64,000 bases of DNA, taken from assembly GCF_029784155.1 (NCBI RefSeq), contig NC_073693.1:28932343-28996342 (forward strand). The letters are read 5' to 3'. The DNA is from Uranotaenia lowii (lineage: Eukaryota > Arthropoda > Insecta > Diptera > Culicidae). A program made the translations under genes and the position numbers. Below the pieces are notes generated by a model. That model did not search any database. It worked only from the letters and a program-made list of their open reading frames with translations, and had not been told where the DNA came from. Below are positions 24,901 through 36,700 of this stretch, piece by piece; position 1 is the first letter of the stretch; each line of letters starts with the position of its first letter.

Positions 24901-27900
24901 AGGCCGCGATAGGTTTGGTATCAACCAAAATGAATTTTCACTTCAGAAAGGTTGTATTTTAAAAGGCATTCGCGTATACATCCCACCAAAACTGCGTAAA
25001 CGTATTTTGGATGAACTTCACACGGGTCATTTCGGTATATCACGATGAAGTCATTAGCGCGATCTTACTGTTGGTGGGAAACTGTAGACCGGGATATTGA
25101 AGACGTTTCAAAGAATTGTACTGATTGCGCTTACGTTCGGAAAAATCCACCTAAAGTTACAACTCACTCTTGGGAAAATCCAAAAGAACCTTTTCATCGC
25201 GTGCAAATCGATTTTGCAGGTCCATTTCTTGGATTATATTTTCTGGTAATAGTAGACGCGTTTACCAAATGGCCTGACGTGAAAATAGTGCCAGATATTA
25301 AAACTGATACGACAATAGATCATCTTCGCGAATATTTTGTAACATATGGTGTCCCTAGTGTTATCGTAAGCGATCGTGGAGTGCAATTCACTTCAGAACA
25401 ATTCCAGACTTTCCTTAAAAAAAAACGGTGTAACTCACAAAATGGGTGCACCATATCATCCGGCTACAAATGGTCAAGCCGAGCGTTTCGTGCAAACATT
25501 TAAAGATAAATTAAAGACCCTGAAATGCGAGCGAAAAACTGTACGTGTTGAACTACATAAAATCTTGATGGCTCATAGAAGAACGGTACATCCTGCGACG
25601 GGTAAATCTCCTTCGATGTTAGTTTTCGGGCGTCAAATGAAATCGCAACTCGATCTCATTATTCCTTCCGGAGGGAACAATTTTTCTAGAGGGGAGGAAG
25701 GAGAAGTGCGAGAATTCGCGATCAACGATAGAGTTTCCGCTCGTGATTACTTGGGATCGTCCAAATGGAAATTTGGAACTGTTTCAGATAAATTGGGAAA
25801 ACTTCATTATATGATTGAGCTTGACGACGGGCGTCTCTGGAAGAGACATATTGATCAGCTGAGATTGGCTCCTGTTCGGCAGGCCTCTGAATCGGATTTG
25901 GATCCTATTAACGTCGAGATTTACAACCGCAACCGCTGTATAGATGCAATACCTCCTCTACCGAGTCAAGCCCTGACTAGACAGACTAGGGATGACTCGG
26001 AAGACGGTGTAGCCATAACTGTGACCACTGACGCTAACTCTGAAGATCGTATGAGATCGAGTCATCAAATCGCAGAAACTCCTATCGTTAACAAGGATAA
26101 TTCGAATAACGATTCAGCCATAGAAATGGATCGCAAGTGTGACACTGTAATTGTTGATAAGCGCTTCACGCCAAGGCGATCCACAAGAGTAGTAAGACCC
26201 CCACAGAAATTAGATCTATAATCATTGTATTATGTATTATTAACACTACTAACAACTGTATTCAGGACCTTGTTTAGGGATTTCTCTTTAAGGGGGGAAG
26301 AGCTGATAGGGTTTAGATAGAGCAAAAATGATGTAACTTGTTTTAGCGTGTATCCATGAGCATAAAAATAAAAACAGAATCCCTTTGTACGTTGTAGAGT
26401 AAACACGTTGTTTTTATTGCTGCTACAATCCGGCCGAAAGTACTATCGCGTAACTCCTGGTTACAACAGGGCAACTCACGCTTAGGCGATCATTTCGACT
26501 CCGGAACGAATTCCCTTTCCGGTCTTCCTTGTCTTCTCGCAATTTGAGCGAAGGTTGCCTAAATGGTGAATTATCGCATAGTTTATTCAGGTATTTTTCC
26601 TTTACTAAAGAGTGTATAGAAAATAAGTTATAAACACATTTTTTTTCATTGTATTGATTTTATTGATGCTTCAAACAAAGAAACAGTTTGGAAGTGTTTT
26701 AAAAAGCTTATTCGTAGTTTATAAAGAAATACAAACAAAACAGTAATTATAGGTAATATTCTCGGACTTTCGACGCAGCATTCCAATTTTCTTGAAAACC
26801 GCCATGGTCCTGTTGGCCTTACCATCCTTCTTGAAAACTCTCTTGACGATAGCCCAATATCGTTCTATGGGGCGAAGCTGGGGGCAGTTTGGTGGGTTAA
26901 TATCTTTCTCAACGAAATCTACATCGTTATCCTCGTTATCCTACACGCATCTGGCTTCTGCAAAATTCGATGATAAAGGCTCCGGGATCTGGTTTTGGCT
27001 CGTGATTTTTGTTCAGCCGTTTGTTTGGACACTTTCTGCTTTTTGTATGTCTTCAGGTTGCTCCGCTTCTTGATCCGCTGTACCATTCCGATCGATGTCT
27101 CAGTTTTTCGCCAAGTGCCGTATGAACATCGATCGATTCCGGTTGATGAGGTTGATTACCTTACGGTCCAGATTTGGGTCAGATGGTCCTGGTTTCTGCC
27201 TCTTCCTGGCAAATCATCGAACGTATAGTGTTCCCCGAACTTGTGGATGATGGATTTTACGCTCGCCGGATGAATGCCGAAACGTTTCGCCACTTCATTA
27301 TCGTGATGCCTTTCTCTCGCATCCAAGTGTCCAACACACGAATTTTAACTTCTTTTTTAATTCGCGACATTTTGAGAAAAACGAATGTTTCAAACGTAAA
27401 AAAAGCGCTGGTTCGCTCTTGACAGATCAAGATGCTACATACAGGCGAGCACAGTTGTGGGCGTAAGTAGAAGGCACCTACCTTCACTTTTTCTGCTGAT
27501 TTTCGACTTCAACTTCCTCGCAACTTGGTCCGGTACACGTGCTTGAGCGTGTTTTACCGGAAATGATCCATCCTGTTCGTTAGTGAAGTGAGGCTAGGAG
27601 TGATAATTTCGGTTGAGGCTAATCCACTTACCTGTACGTACATATATGCCGATGTAGCTTTCTGTCCTCGGCCTTTCCATGACCATGGATTAAAGTTCCG
27701 GCCGGACAATCGGCTCTGGTCCACCAAAAGGACGAATTGACCTATTCACGCGTTAAGGCGTCACTCAAGCGGAAAAGTCCGAAACGGTTCGTTTCCCAAC
27801 GTTTTCTGTTGACCCTTCGGGACCAAGCGGGCCAAAAAATGGCTATGCATGCTCAAGGAACCGTTTCTTTATTTACTTTTCGTGTTTGTACTTTCCGAAC

Positions 27901-29352
27901 GCGGAACCGACAGTTTCCGAAATGCAGCGCGTATCTTCTCACCACGCGAAAACTCCAATGAGCTTTTTGCCGCTTTTTCCGATCTACTTACGCTTACGCT
28001 GTTTCACCCTGAGGAGCATATTTTTAAACCATGAATAATGGGTGGGTTTCTTAATGAAATTGTTTCCTTTTGCTCAAATCATATCGTTAATTTTAACTGA
28101 TATTTACGAACTGTAACACCGGATCTCACGGCTGGTATTATTGTCTGCTGTCACCTGTGAGCCGAGATAGACAAAATCTTCGATTATCTCCAGCTCGTCG
28201 CCGTCGATCGTGGCCTTGTTATTACTCGACAAGCGGGCTAGGTCGGACTCGGATCCTCAGGCCAGCATAAATATACTCCGTCTTGAACCTTTTAACCATC
28301 AACCCAATCCTTCCTGCTTCGCGTTTCAGTTTGCGGTAGATCTCCGCCACCGTTTCATGATCTGCCGACTATATCAATGCAATGTCGTCGGCAAAACAGA
28401 TAAATTGACTAGATCTGTAGAAAATCGTGCAACGCATTTCGCCCACTGCTCGTCGAATAACACCTTTTAGAGCCAGTTGAAGATCATGCAAGATAGACTT
28501 CTCCGATCAAAATTCCCGACATTCATTGGGACTGCTACGAAATCTACTAGAAATTAGTTTGAGTCCTAAATCTGATCCCCTTTAGGCAAGGCTGGTTGCT
28601 GGAACAAGTTGTGTTTTATATATTTCGTTCGGGATACTTTGAGGCATATTTCGAGAATCCCAACAACTTTGGAGACCTACGACTTGTAACAGAAATCAAA
28701 ACAGTCTATGGTGTACTTAGCTAGATCCTTATAACTCCGTTCGTGACGGTATTCGTTTACTTCCCAGCAATTTTGCTTCCATACATTATTCAATTGTTTA
28801 TTCTATTGTTTTAATTGGACAATTTCCTTTGTATCACGTGCTCCAACGTTAGGTAGATCAATAATTCCGTATATTCCCTAAGTTATTATTTTAAAATGTA
28901 GAGATTATTTCTGAAGCTGGTTTTACAAGCATGATTAAAGAAAAAATCAATATTTGAAAATTAAAACACTATGAAGCACACAGTAAGAATTTTGAAGTAA
29001 AGCACACCTATCGTTTTCTACTTTCAGACCCTTCAACAGCCAGGGTGCCCTGGAGCGAGCGAAGTACGCTGTCGAGAGCCAGTACGCCGTGGTCGGAGTG
29101 CTCGAGGACCTCAACACCACCCTAGCAGTGATGGAGCGATACATTCCGAAATTTTTCGCCGGTGCTGCCGATGTGTACTTTAATGAGGTTAGCGTTCTGC
29201 AGAAGATCAACAAGAACAACTTCAAACCACCAGTCAGCGAAGACATCAAAAACATTGTCCGTCGAAACTTTACCCGGGAGATCGAGTTCTACCAGTTCTG
29301 CAAGCAGCGACTGTACAAACAATACCTGGCCACGCAGCTTCCGGTGAACTGA
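18990..29352 (+). CDS. pip: pipe, heparan-sulfate 2-O-sulfotransferase family (two 3' exons)
   Basis: Type II Golgi sulfotransferase that uses PAPS. In Drosophila, pipe acts in follicle cells to set the ventral signal of the egg. Exons read here are 18990-19549 and 29028-29352, together 294 codons; upstream exons with the membrane anchor were not found. The donor GTGAGT at 19550 and acceptor TTTCAG at 29027 join in phase (two bases plus one). Exon A has the PAPS 5'-phosphosulfate loop RVPKVGSQT (about residues 23-31), KHVCYTNF (the second catalytic histidine of HS2ST is kept and the first replaced by Val, as I recall for pipe), the 3'-phosphate motif VRDPVERVISWYYY, and the paired cysteines of FFCGH..EC. 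Exon B carries GALERAKYAVE, VVGVLEDL and IPKFFAGA, and stops at TGA 29350. The wording of these motifs is closer to pipe than to Hs2st. The 9.5-kb intron is packed with retroelements. Drosophila pipe has alternative 3' domain exons; only one set was found here. Confidence 0.9.
19550..19999. other. pipe intron, no element recognised
   Basis: A GC-richer patch at 19750-19980 has an open minus-strand frame of 75 codons without a known domain. No other structure seen. Confidence 0.4.
20000..20810 (+). mobile_element. Fragment of a Jockey-like LINE
   Basis: The plus-strand frame at 20020-20100 gives a SNPNQFWKFVNSEKK motif, typical of the linker between endonuclease and reverse transcriptase. The frames at 20298-20543 and 20609-20803 give the C-terminal region (NNSKCAAISF, VTCVKDLGIKLDS, RMEAVQKRFVKFAMRNLAWG), which resembles the corresponding part of the LINE at 13226-16560. 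The catalytic reverse-transcriptase core is deleted and frames are broken, so it is a dead remnant inside the pipe intron. Confidence 0.8.
20811..21518. other. GC-richer block, minus-strand open frame, unidentified
   Basis: Two overlapping minus-strand frames (21329-20982 and 21480-21139) run through a GC-richer block. One contains QIRVFSDNTAVFKWSSGN, which looks like an RNase H-type or integrase-like motif of a retroelement. I cannot assign a family. The block ends exactly where the Gypsy-type element with its target duplication begins. It is probably a fragment of a further retroelement. Confidence 0.35.
21524..21688 (+). repeat. 5' LTR of the Gypsy-type element
   Basis: 165 bp, starting TGATAGGGTTTAGATAGAGC and ending CTGGTTACAACA. 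It contains ATAAAAATAAAAA, possibly promoter or polyadenylation sequence. Aligned by eye with the 3' LTR at 26304-26468 it differs at five positions. Confidence 0.95.
21871..22040 (+). repeat. Duplicated 91-bp leader unit with hairpin
   Basis: Two adjacent copies (starting at 21871 and 21962) of a unit reading CCATAACACAC ... CAGTGTGTT(G/A)TGG, with AAACACCACGATACA further on. Within each, CATAACACAC can pair with GTGTGTTATG around a loop of about 12 bases; the pairing is perfect in the second copy and has one mismatch in the first. The units lie in the untranslated leader between LTR and gag. A role in RNA packaging or dimerisation is conceivable but only inferred. Confidence 0.8.
22153..23244 (+). 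pseudogene. Gypsy gag and start of protease (broken)
   Basis: Gag precursor of the LTR element, which would assemble the virus-like particle. The long frame from 22210 to 23244 has a matrix/capsid-like region including WVKRLEGAFRIFNVP and FFDPEPLEMVEVWRF, then two zinc knuckles, CYRCGDENHLASTC (about 22810) and CKYCGNKGHLYKVC (about 22870), then a lysine-rich segment and an acidic segment. It runs on into the protease, where the active site reads VDCGSPVSVMS, with Cys in place of the usual Thr or Ser. The plausible ATG at 22153 is out of frame with the main part, which implies a frameshift near 22200-22255. A TGA at 23242 interrupts the protease. Confidence 0.88.
23245..26221 (+). pseudogene. 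Gypsy pol: protease end, RT, RNase H, integrase (broken)
   Basis: Replication polyprotein in at least five frame pieces. The protease C-terminus (HPLLGREWM, 23341) is followed by reverse transcriptase (WATPVVPVVKSTGRVRLCGDY near 23670, FTKLDLAQAYY near 23820, SVFLDD near 23973). A stop at 24010 and a small deletion follow, then the thumb region (NVSKCDFF...YCGFVID). RNase H starts with LATDASPYGVGAVLSHQF (24361) and continues in frame to 25048. The integrase zinc region and core follow: CTDCAYVRK (about 25115), IDFAGPF and VIVDAFTKWP, SDRGVQFTSEQF (25366), a frameshift in an A run at about 25420, then YHPATNGQAERFVQTF. The C-terminal tail ends at 26221. Clearly inactive. Confidence 0.9.
26304..26468 (+). 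repeat. 3' LTR of the Gypsy-type element
   Basis: 165 bp, TG...CA, preceded by the purine tract at 26290-26302 and followed by the target duplication GGGCA. It differs from the 5' LTR at about five sites. Confidence 0.95.
26780..27490 (-). mobile_element. Internally deleted Tc1/mariner element
   Basis: On the minus strand a transposase start is read at 27370 (MSRIKKEVKIRVLDTW), followed by paired helix-turn-helix-like sequence through IHKFGEHYTFDDLPGRGR and a second half near 27080-27160. After about 26950 the frame jumps to the C-terminal catalytic segment: EKDINPPNCPQLRPIERYW, then AIVKRVFKKDGKANRTM, ending near 26790. The middle, with the first two catalytic aspartates, is missing, and frames shift between pieces. 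The element is therefore a dead deletion derivative. Terminal inverted repeats were not identified, so the limits are approximate. Confidence 0.8.
27491..28109. other. pipe intron, unidentified
   Basis: Mixed-composition sequence with short overlapping frames at 27737-27961 and 27849-28034 that show no domain. It may be old transposon DNA. Nothing can be named. Confidence 0.4.
28110..28510 (-). mobile_element. LINE fragment, same family as 45671-48283
   Basis: The minus strand matches the reverse-transcriptase segment of the LINE at 45671-48283 (compare 46188-46560): GGATCTCACGGCT, TCCAGCTCGTCGCCGTCGA, CATCAACCCAATCCTTCC, GTCGAATAACACCTT. The stretch corresponds to the region after the FADDI catalytic motif. 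It has small indels and is truncated at both ends. Confidence 0.88.
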
Positions 29353-30730
29353 TCGAATTGATGCAGAGGGCAGCACACAGTAAATCCGAAAACACCACAA
29401 CAAACCATCTCGGAGGAGTCTGGTGACATGGTCTTGATAAATTTTTTGACTCAAAACACAGTTTACAGTCATACCGTTTGGTTCGAAAATTGACCCAGCA
29501 ATCTTTTAACGAGTATTTTTTTCTGAACCGCTCAATTCTGTGTTTATTTATACAAAAATCCTTCTTGAATTTTTTAATTTTCGGTAAGACAGTGTCACAA
29601 AATTCCGACGAGAGATCCTTCAAGTTCCACTTAATAATTATTTGTATTGTAACATAACGATAGAAGAGTTTTAATTTCAAGGATGAATTCTTTTGTGAAA
29701 GATAGATGCACGTTTTACAACTAAGCTAGAGAATTATAATGAGATACAAACTATTTATGTGAACATACTCGTTTTCCAGCACACCAACTCTCGAGTTCAA
29801 AGGGTTACTCTACAAAAAAAAGGATTTTCATTTTTTTAAATTTCAACACTCAATAATTTTACAACACTTGTTGGCAAACGATGCATTGACGGATACTATA
29901 AGATGAATTGAGGAATGAAGCTTATTTTAAATCAAAACAATGATATTCATACCGAATCCATGATTTTTACTTTCGATAAGAGCATGTGAGAGCGAAAAAA
30001 CAGTGAACAGATTAATATGAATGTGATAAGATGATGAAAGAGCTGAAGCACAAGCTGGAAGGAAATGTATAAATTTGTTGACGACCAAGCTTGGAGGGTC
30101 GATTAATTTTATTTTATTACTTGACGATGACATCAGAGCGTAGACGTTTTTTTAAACAACTAGTTTATAGATGTATACATTGTAGAAAAAAATTAGAAAT
30201 AAATTTAATTTATGATAAACGAGTTTATTTTTCTGAAAAACAAAGAGGATGACATTTCTTCGGTTTAAGTTCTAATATTGATGGATTACGGATTTTTTTC
30301 AAAAGTAATTCTGGGCCATTGGTTTACCAAAGTATTTACGTATAAAAATCTTTATTGCAAACTAGACACACAAATGAGTAATATCGCTATATTGTTTCTT
30401 TTAATTACCAGTGTTGGTTACATGTTTTTGGTGTCGACAAAGTTATTTTAAAAAACATAAGAGTAATAACGAGATAACTTAAAATATCTGGTGAGGTCGA
30501 AATTCATCAGCTTGGAATACTTAATTTAAAAAAAAAAACAAAATAACACCGAAATCGAACAGTTCCGAGGAACTTTTACCATACTACGAGGTAGACTTCT
30601 GAAAATACCTCATTTCAACATGAAAATGTTGCTAGATACTTGAACGTAAGAAAATTATTCATAAAATTGAAACAAAACAAGAATTCTCTAACAGAAAACA
30701 TAATTTTTACATCGGCAGAGAAAGTTTATG
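29353..30730. other. Intergenic region between pipe and the SAMHD1-like gene
   Basis: Convergent intergenic space: pipe stops at 29352 on the plus strand and the SAMHD1-like gene stops at 30731 on the minus strand. It is AT-rich. Possible polyadenylation signals include AATAAA-like sequence near 30198 for pipe. No additional gene is supported. Confidence 0.6.
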
Positions 30731-33700
30731 CTAGTTTGTTCCCGCAGAGTGTCGAGCCATCAAATACTCTCGAGCGCTTTTGATCACCTTTGGTTCGGTG
30801 CTTTTGCAGTACACTATAAACTGCTGGAAGTATCCTTTCTGGTTGATCGAGTTCCTGGAATAAAAATCGTCAATTAAAATTGTAATTAAGAACATGAAAC
30901 CTTAACTCACAGAACATCTTCGACAATGCGACGATTGTCAACCAGGTCCCCGCTTCGCTCATCGTACAGCATCATATTTCGGGGAGCCATCTCACTGCCG
31001 TACGGAATCTTTTTGTGAATTTGGAAAAAGAAATCCCCTCCGAGGCGTCTGTTGAGATCTATTATCTGAAAAAGAAATTGAGATATTTAACAACATTCGG
31101 ATTTAAACCAAAAATAAAATACTAGGATAACTCTTACATCACATTCTTGTTCCGAGACGTAAATTTGTTGATAAAATTTGCGCTGCCGGATTTTGGTAAA
31201 CAGTTGTTGGGCTTTCAGCAGGTTAGGGTTGTCACTGACTTCGATCTGGTTAACGACGGTATCGTCCAGGTACTGGTAAACGGATGGGGTGTGGTGAGCT
31301 TCCGAGATTTTGGTGCTGAAAATTTAATAAAAAAAAATTAGAAAAGGACTTATTTAGGATATTGTATGTAATGGTAATGATGCCATAGTTTTAGGAGTCT
31401 TGATTATTGAAGCTTTTCATTTGACTATTGTCTCTTGAAACTCGAATTTTGATTCTTTAAACTTCGTCATAAACTCATGTTGACTTTTGACAACTGCCTT
31501 ATAACTTTTGCCTTTTCAGTTTTCACTTACGACATAAAGGGTGATACGGTCAAAATTTGGTCAAGGGAAAACGCGTGTAAATCGGTGAAATCGTTAATTA
31601 AAAAAATCAAATTAACTTTCTTTTTCAAGTTTAATTAGTATAAAATACAGGAAAAATATTTAGTTAGGCTTCCGCTTTTCCAAATCCGAATTGCCAGGCC
31701 TTACGCTTAACCCCTGCCATCAGATTTTGTACAGCCACCTTGTCCACCTTCTTCGCCGCAGAAAGCCAGTTTGCCTTGAACTGCTGCTTGTCCTCAGGAG
31801 TTTTTTTGATCTTCTTTAGGTTCCGCTTGACAATAGCCCAGTATTTCTCAATTGGGCGGAGCTCTGGCGTGTTGGGAGGGTTCTTGTCCTTGGGAACCTC
31901 CTGCCAGAGATGTTAAAATCGCGAGTCTACATACTCGCACTTTGCCCTTCTTTGCAGAACGATTTTATTTCGTTAAACTCAATCTGCAATGATGCTATCT
32001 AAAGTTCAACTCGGAAAGCATCAGGAAGTAAGCTTCGGGTAAACTCGGCAGGAGTAAACAGCAATCGGGGGGGAAACATCAGCGAAGCAAACGAACAGTT
32101 CTGCGAATTAAAAAAAAATCGTTTTCGTTCGTCAGCCGAACACATCAATCGGACAACGCATGGGGGCGTGGCTTAAATTGATAGATACAAGGGAACGGGA
32201 AACGAGCGAGAGAAGGGTGCGAGGAATGTTAACTCGGTCCGTCGGGCAACGATCGCTCGTGAGCATTCGTGTACGGTAAGCTTCGTTCTGTTGTTTCGTT
32301 GGTATGATTTTATTCCTGCGAGGCATGGAAAACATCAATTCGGAAATGTTCTCTTGGTTTTGTGTGCAATCGCGTCATGATTGGAACGAAGATAAAATCA
32401 ATCTGCACACAACAAGTTAAACTCGGAAAAACTCAGCCGAATGATTCTTTCCGAAGCGAGTCTACACACCGCTGCCTCCTGCACGTTGTTGGTGGCGTAC
32501 CACTCCATGGCCTTTTTACCGTAATGGCAAGATGCCAAGTCCGGCCAAAACAGTACGGAACAACCGTGTTTCTTCAGGAAAGGCAGCAGACCTTTATTCA
32601 AACACTCTTTCACGTAAATTTCTTGGTTGGCAGTCCCGAAGCTATGAAAATGCTGCTTTTCAAGCCACAGGAACAGATGGCTTGCCAAACCAGATATTTC
32701 TTCTCGAACTTTGACAGTTTCATGTGCTTGAAAATATCTGCTACCTTTCCCCTTCCTTTTGCCGTATAAAATTCCTGTCCCGAAAGCTGCTTGTAGTCGG
32801 CTTTGACGTAGGTTTCGTCGTCCATTACCAGGCAGTCAAACTTCGTCAGCGTCGTCGTGTACAGCCTCCGGGATCACGCGTTGGCCGTCGTATTTTGTTT
32901 ATCATCGCGATTTGGAGTCAATACCTTCTTGTAAGTCGATAGTCCGGCTCGTTTTTTGGCTCGATGCACGGTTGTAGACGATACACCCAGCTTATTTGCG
33001 GCATCTCGGAGAAAGAGGTTAGGGTTTCGCTTGAAACTACCGGCAACTCTCTTTGTCGTCTCAGCGGCTTCCGGTGTTCGATTTCCCTCCGATCCAGACT
33101 TCCTGGCTGTCAACAAACGTTAACCAAACACTTTAATTACATTTGTAACGGTCGATTTGGCAACTTTTAGCGATTTTGCCAGCTTTGCGTGCGAGTAGCC
33201 CGGATTTTCGAGATGCGCGAGCAAATCTCGGTAAATATTACCTTTTAATTATTTTCCGTGAAGATTTCAGATCAAGACTTTTGCCTTTATATTTAAATAG
33301 TTGACCTGGTGTGATTTGCTATACACCTTTTAAAAGTTAATAAACTATGTGAAAATAATATAAAAAAATTTTCTATATCTTTACAGCTTTCTGAACAAAT
33401 TTATTATTAAAATAAAAAGAAGATAAGATTTTTTGAAATGATTTTTTTATATTGATCTGAAATTGATTTTTGATGATTGTTTTAAATCTGATATTAGGAA
33501 CTTGTTTTTTTTTTTTTTTTGTTTTTTCTCCTGCAATGTGTGCACCACGCAACATTTTTCGTAACCAAATAACATCACATTTCACATATGACTGCAGTTT
33601 TCGAGCTATACTTACATACTTTCCTTCTATTCATTTCTCCTCTGAAAGAAAAAGAGGTCTTGAATCTTTAAAAAACCTCTAATATAAAATATGATTTATA

Positions 33701-36700
33701 TTTCTTAAAAAGTTTTTTAAACTATGCGATAAAATCTTCCCCATTACCGGCACTGTTATTTATGGAATCCTTCCTTTAAAAAAAAGAATGAACATTTTTA
33801 GTACTCGAATACTTTTTTTAAAAAAAATTGTGCCATTTGTTGGATAAGTTCTCAGGTTATAACAAAAAAATGTGCGGAGCCCCTCTCTTATCTCCCACTG
33901 CAAGGTGAAAAGAGTTTTTTAAATAACCATACAATTATTAACCGTACCCTTATACTCTCCCCTGTAAAACTATTTGATGAGCTCTTTATCAAAACAATCG
34001 TATGAAAACTGTCTTCTCTTTCTGATCCCTTGAGAGAAACCAAACCATCATATAATTATTTCTTGTATTTAGATATGTACTCTTCTAAATTTGTTACCAT
34101 CTGCTAAATTAGCACAAACAATCATAGAAAATAATTCTACTGAAATACCCTCTAATATTAAATTTGAATAATAAATTCTCAAGTGATCCAAAAGTATTTT
34201 AAGAAAACCTCCCTCCGCCTTTTCCTTATCCCGTTGAAGAGAGGGAGGGGTCTCAAAACATGAACAAAAAAATTTCTCGTATTCGAATATACTTATATGA
34301 TAAATTTGATTTTTTGGTTCAATTAGTTCTCGAGTCATGCATGAAACTTCCCACTTCTTATCCCCCCAGTGAAAGACAGATCGGTCTCAAACTTCCTGTC
34401 TTCCTATATGAAATTTAGATTCATTTGTATGTGTATTGTAATTGTACGGGGAGCCCCTCTCCCCTTGGTATCTCCCCAATCGAAGAAGGTGAAGTCCCAA
34501 ATAAACATAGAAACATTTCTCGTACCCAAATAACTACCCATGTCAAATTTGGTTCCATTTGCTTGATTAGTTCCCGAATTTTGCAAAAAAGTGTATGGGA
34601 GGCCCCTCTCCCTTTTCTATCTCCATACTGGAAGAAAGGAGAAATCTCAAACCATGTTTAAAATATTTTTCCTACCCATATACCCTCGCATGCCAATTTT
34701 GGTTCCGTTTGCTTGATTATTTCTCGCTTCCTTTTTTCCCCATTAGAAGGAGCAAGGGGTACTAAATCATTTTAGAAACATTACTCGTAACCATATACAC
34801 TCACATACAAAATTTGGTTCCGTTTTCTTGAATGGTTCTTAAGTTATGCAATCATTTCTTTTTTGCTTTGAAGACCCCCTTCCCCTTCCAGTAAGAGGGA
34901 GGAGTTTCAAACTGTAATAGGAACCTTCCGCGGATTTTCAAGCACCCATCTGCAAAGTTTCAAGAAAATAGGTTCAGTATTTTCCGAGTCTATAGGAAAC
35001 AGACAGACAGAAATCAATTTTCATATATATAGATAGCGGAGACATCAAATTGTAGATAAGGTATGCTGTTTAATTTTCAGATTTCTAACTGATAATTTTT
35101 TATTTAGCTACTCCTTTTTTTTAACTAAGTGCCCAAATTTGGGATTTAATTTTTTTTTTCAATTTAACAAAATTTCTACCATCTTTATGGGTCAACATAT
35201 CTTGGTCCTTCTAAGAAGTAAAAAAAAACGATGGACCTTTAAGTGTTGAATTTCCTTCATAGTAAGAAACTTAAATTGCAGTTAAATTTTCCATAGGAGG
35301 GATTTCCATTTTTCCAGTAAACACTTCAGAAGCGTATGAATATAACTTTATTATCTTTCTTTTCAATATTGTAACCATTATGTAATGTTTTTGCAATTCG
35401 ACTTCTGATTATCATTCATAAATTCACAAATTAACAACAAATATGTATAACATAGAAAAAGCGACAAAATTTTGTCTCAATTATTTTTTCGTTGGTGTAT
35501 ATTATTTCCCGTTGAATTGTTTAAATAGAAAAATTCAAAAATTTCAAATGAAGGGTTTTAAATTTATTTATTCCTTTTGATAATTTTTAAGTTATGTTCA
35601 ATTTAATATTTCTTGTTTTATTTTTTAATGCAAGTTCCGATTTTTACAGAAAGTCCATTCTTTTTCTTAATTAAAGATAGCGAAACTGGCAAGACGATTT
35701 CAATTAAGAAGAAACATTTAAATTTCAGAATATCAAAAAAAGCCCAAATTTTCTTTCAAAAAAGCCCGGATTCTTCCCGAATTTCTTCTCTTCATTTGCT
35801 AAATCAGACAAAAAGCTCTAATTCTTAAAAGTTGTATTTTTACGTCCAAAACACGAAATTTTTTAAGCAAGTTTTATCAAAATAATCACGAACGGTTTTC
35901 TGGAATAAAAAATATATTTTAAATCTTTTGTTATTTTTATTATGTTACAAGTGTTTTTTTCTTCATTTTTGTTAAGTTATTACTGGGTGTTAACGCATAA
36001 CTTCAAGCCACGCTAGTAATCTAGCCATATAATAGTATGTGTGTTGTTATTTGCTCACATTCTCTTACCACCCAGCTGATCCACATCCGATCAGCTGACG
36101 AACAAGATCATTCTAAACCAGCAGTCAAAGTGGTCGGACATAGTTCCATACAGCCAGAATAAATATTAAGTCTAAATCGCTAAGTGAAGTTTTTTCTAAT
36201 CAGAATAAAGTGGCCAACATTTGAAGACAAAATAAAGTGTTCCTTAAGTCAACCCGCGCTTCTCGAATCCATCCGAAAGTTGAATTAAGTCTATACAAAT
36301 CGCAACAATTGGTCCGAAACGAGCCGGATCGAGAAACGCGTTGATCGATTAGTGCTTTATTGTTCTTTCGGTGAAGTGATACGGAAGATAAATAACAGAA
36401 AACGGCTATTGTGTAGAGTACCCAAGCCAAGCCGACGCATAAAGAAAAGCCAAGAGCTGGGTCTTCATTTTGTGGCAATTGCAAAGGTTGTGTGGTGATC
36501 AGCTTGGATAGTTTTGGCCTCCCCTGGGAACCACCCACCCCCTTTCCCCTCATCTGAGTAACACAAAAAGTGAATAAAGTACACAAACTGTTGGGTTTGA
36601 ACCTTAAAGTGATCTAATTGGTGAACCTCCATAAGAAGTGTACTGCTCTGGTCGAGGTACTCTTCCACCAACCCACAGTTTCGAGTGACTGTTACCCTAC

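Larger units (their letters stand above)
21524..26468 (+). mobile_element. Gypsy-type LTR retrotransposon, complete ends, broken genes
   Basis: The LTRs are 21524-21688 and 26304-26468, both 165 bp, TG...CA, differing at about five sites. The 5-bp target duplication GGGCA is at 21519-21523 and 26469-26473. A primer-binding-site-like TTGGCGACGAG follows the 5' LTR at 21693, and a polypurine tract AAGGGGGGAAGAG precedes the 3' LTR at 26290-26302. The internal region holds gag, protease, reverse transcriptase, RNase H and integrase in the Gypsy order. Several stops, frameshifts and small deletions inactivate it. About 3% LTR divergence points to a moderately old insertion into the pipe intron. 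Confidence 0.95.

Noticed and set aside
35613..35828. 71-codon plus-strand frame
   Set aside because: AT-driven composition (Lys, Phe, Ser), no domain, in a transposon-rich intron.
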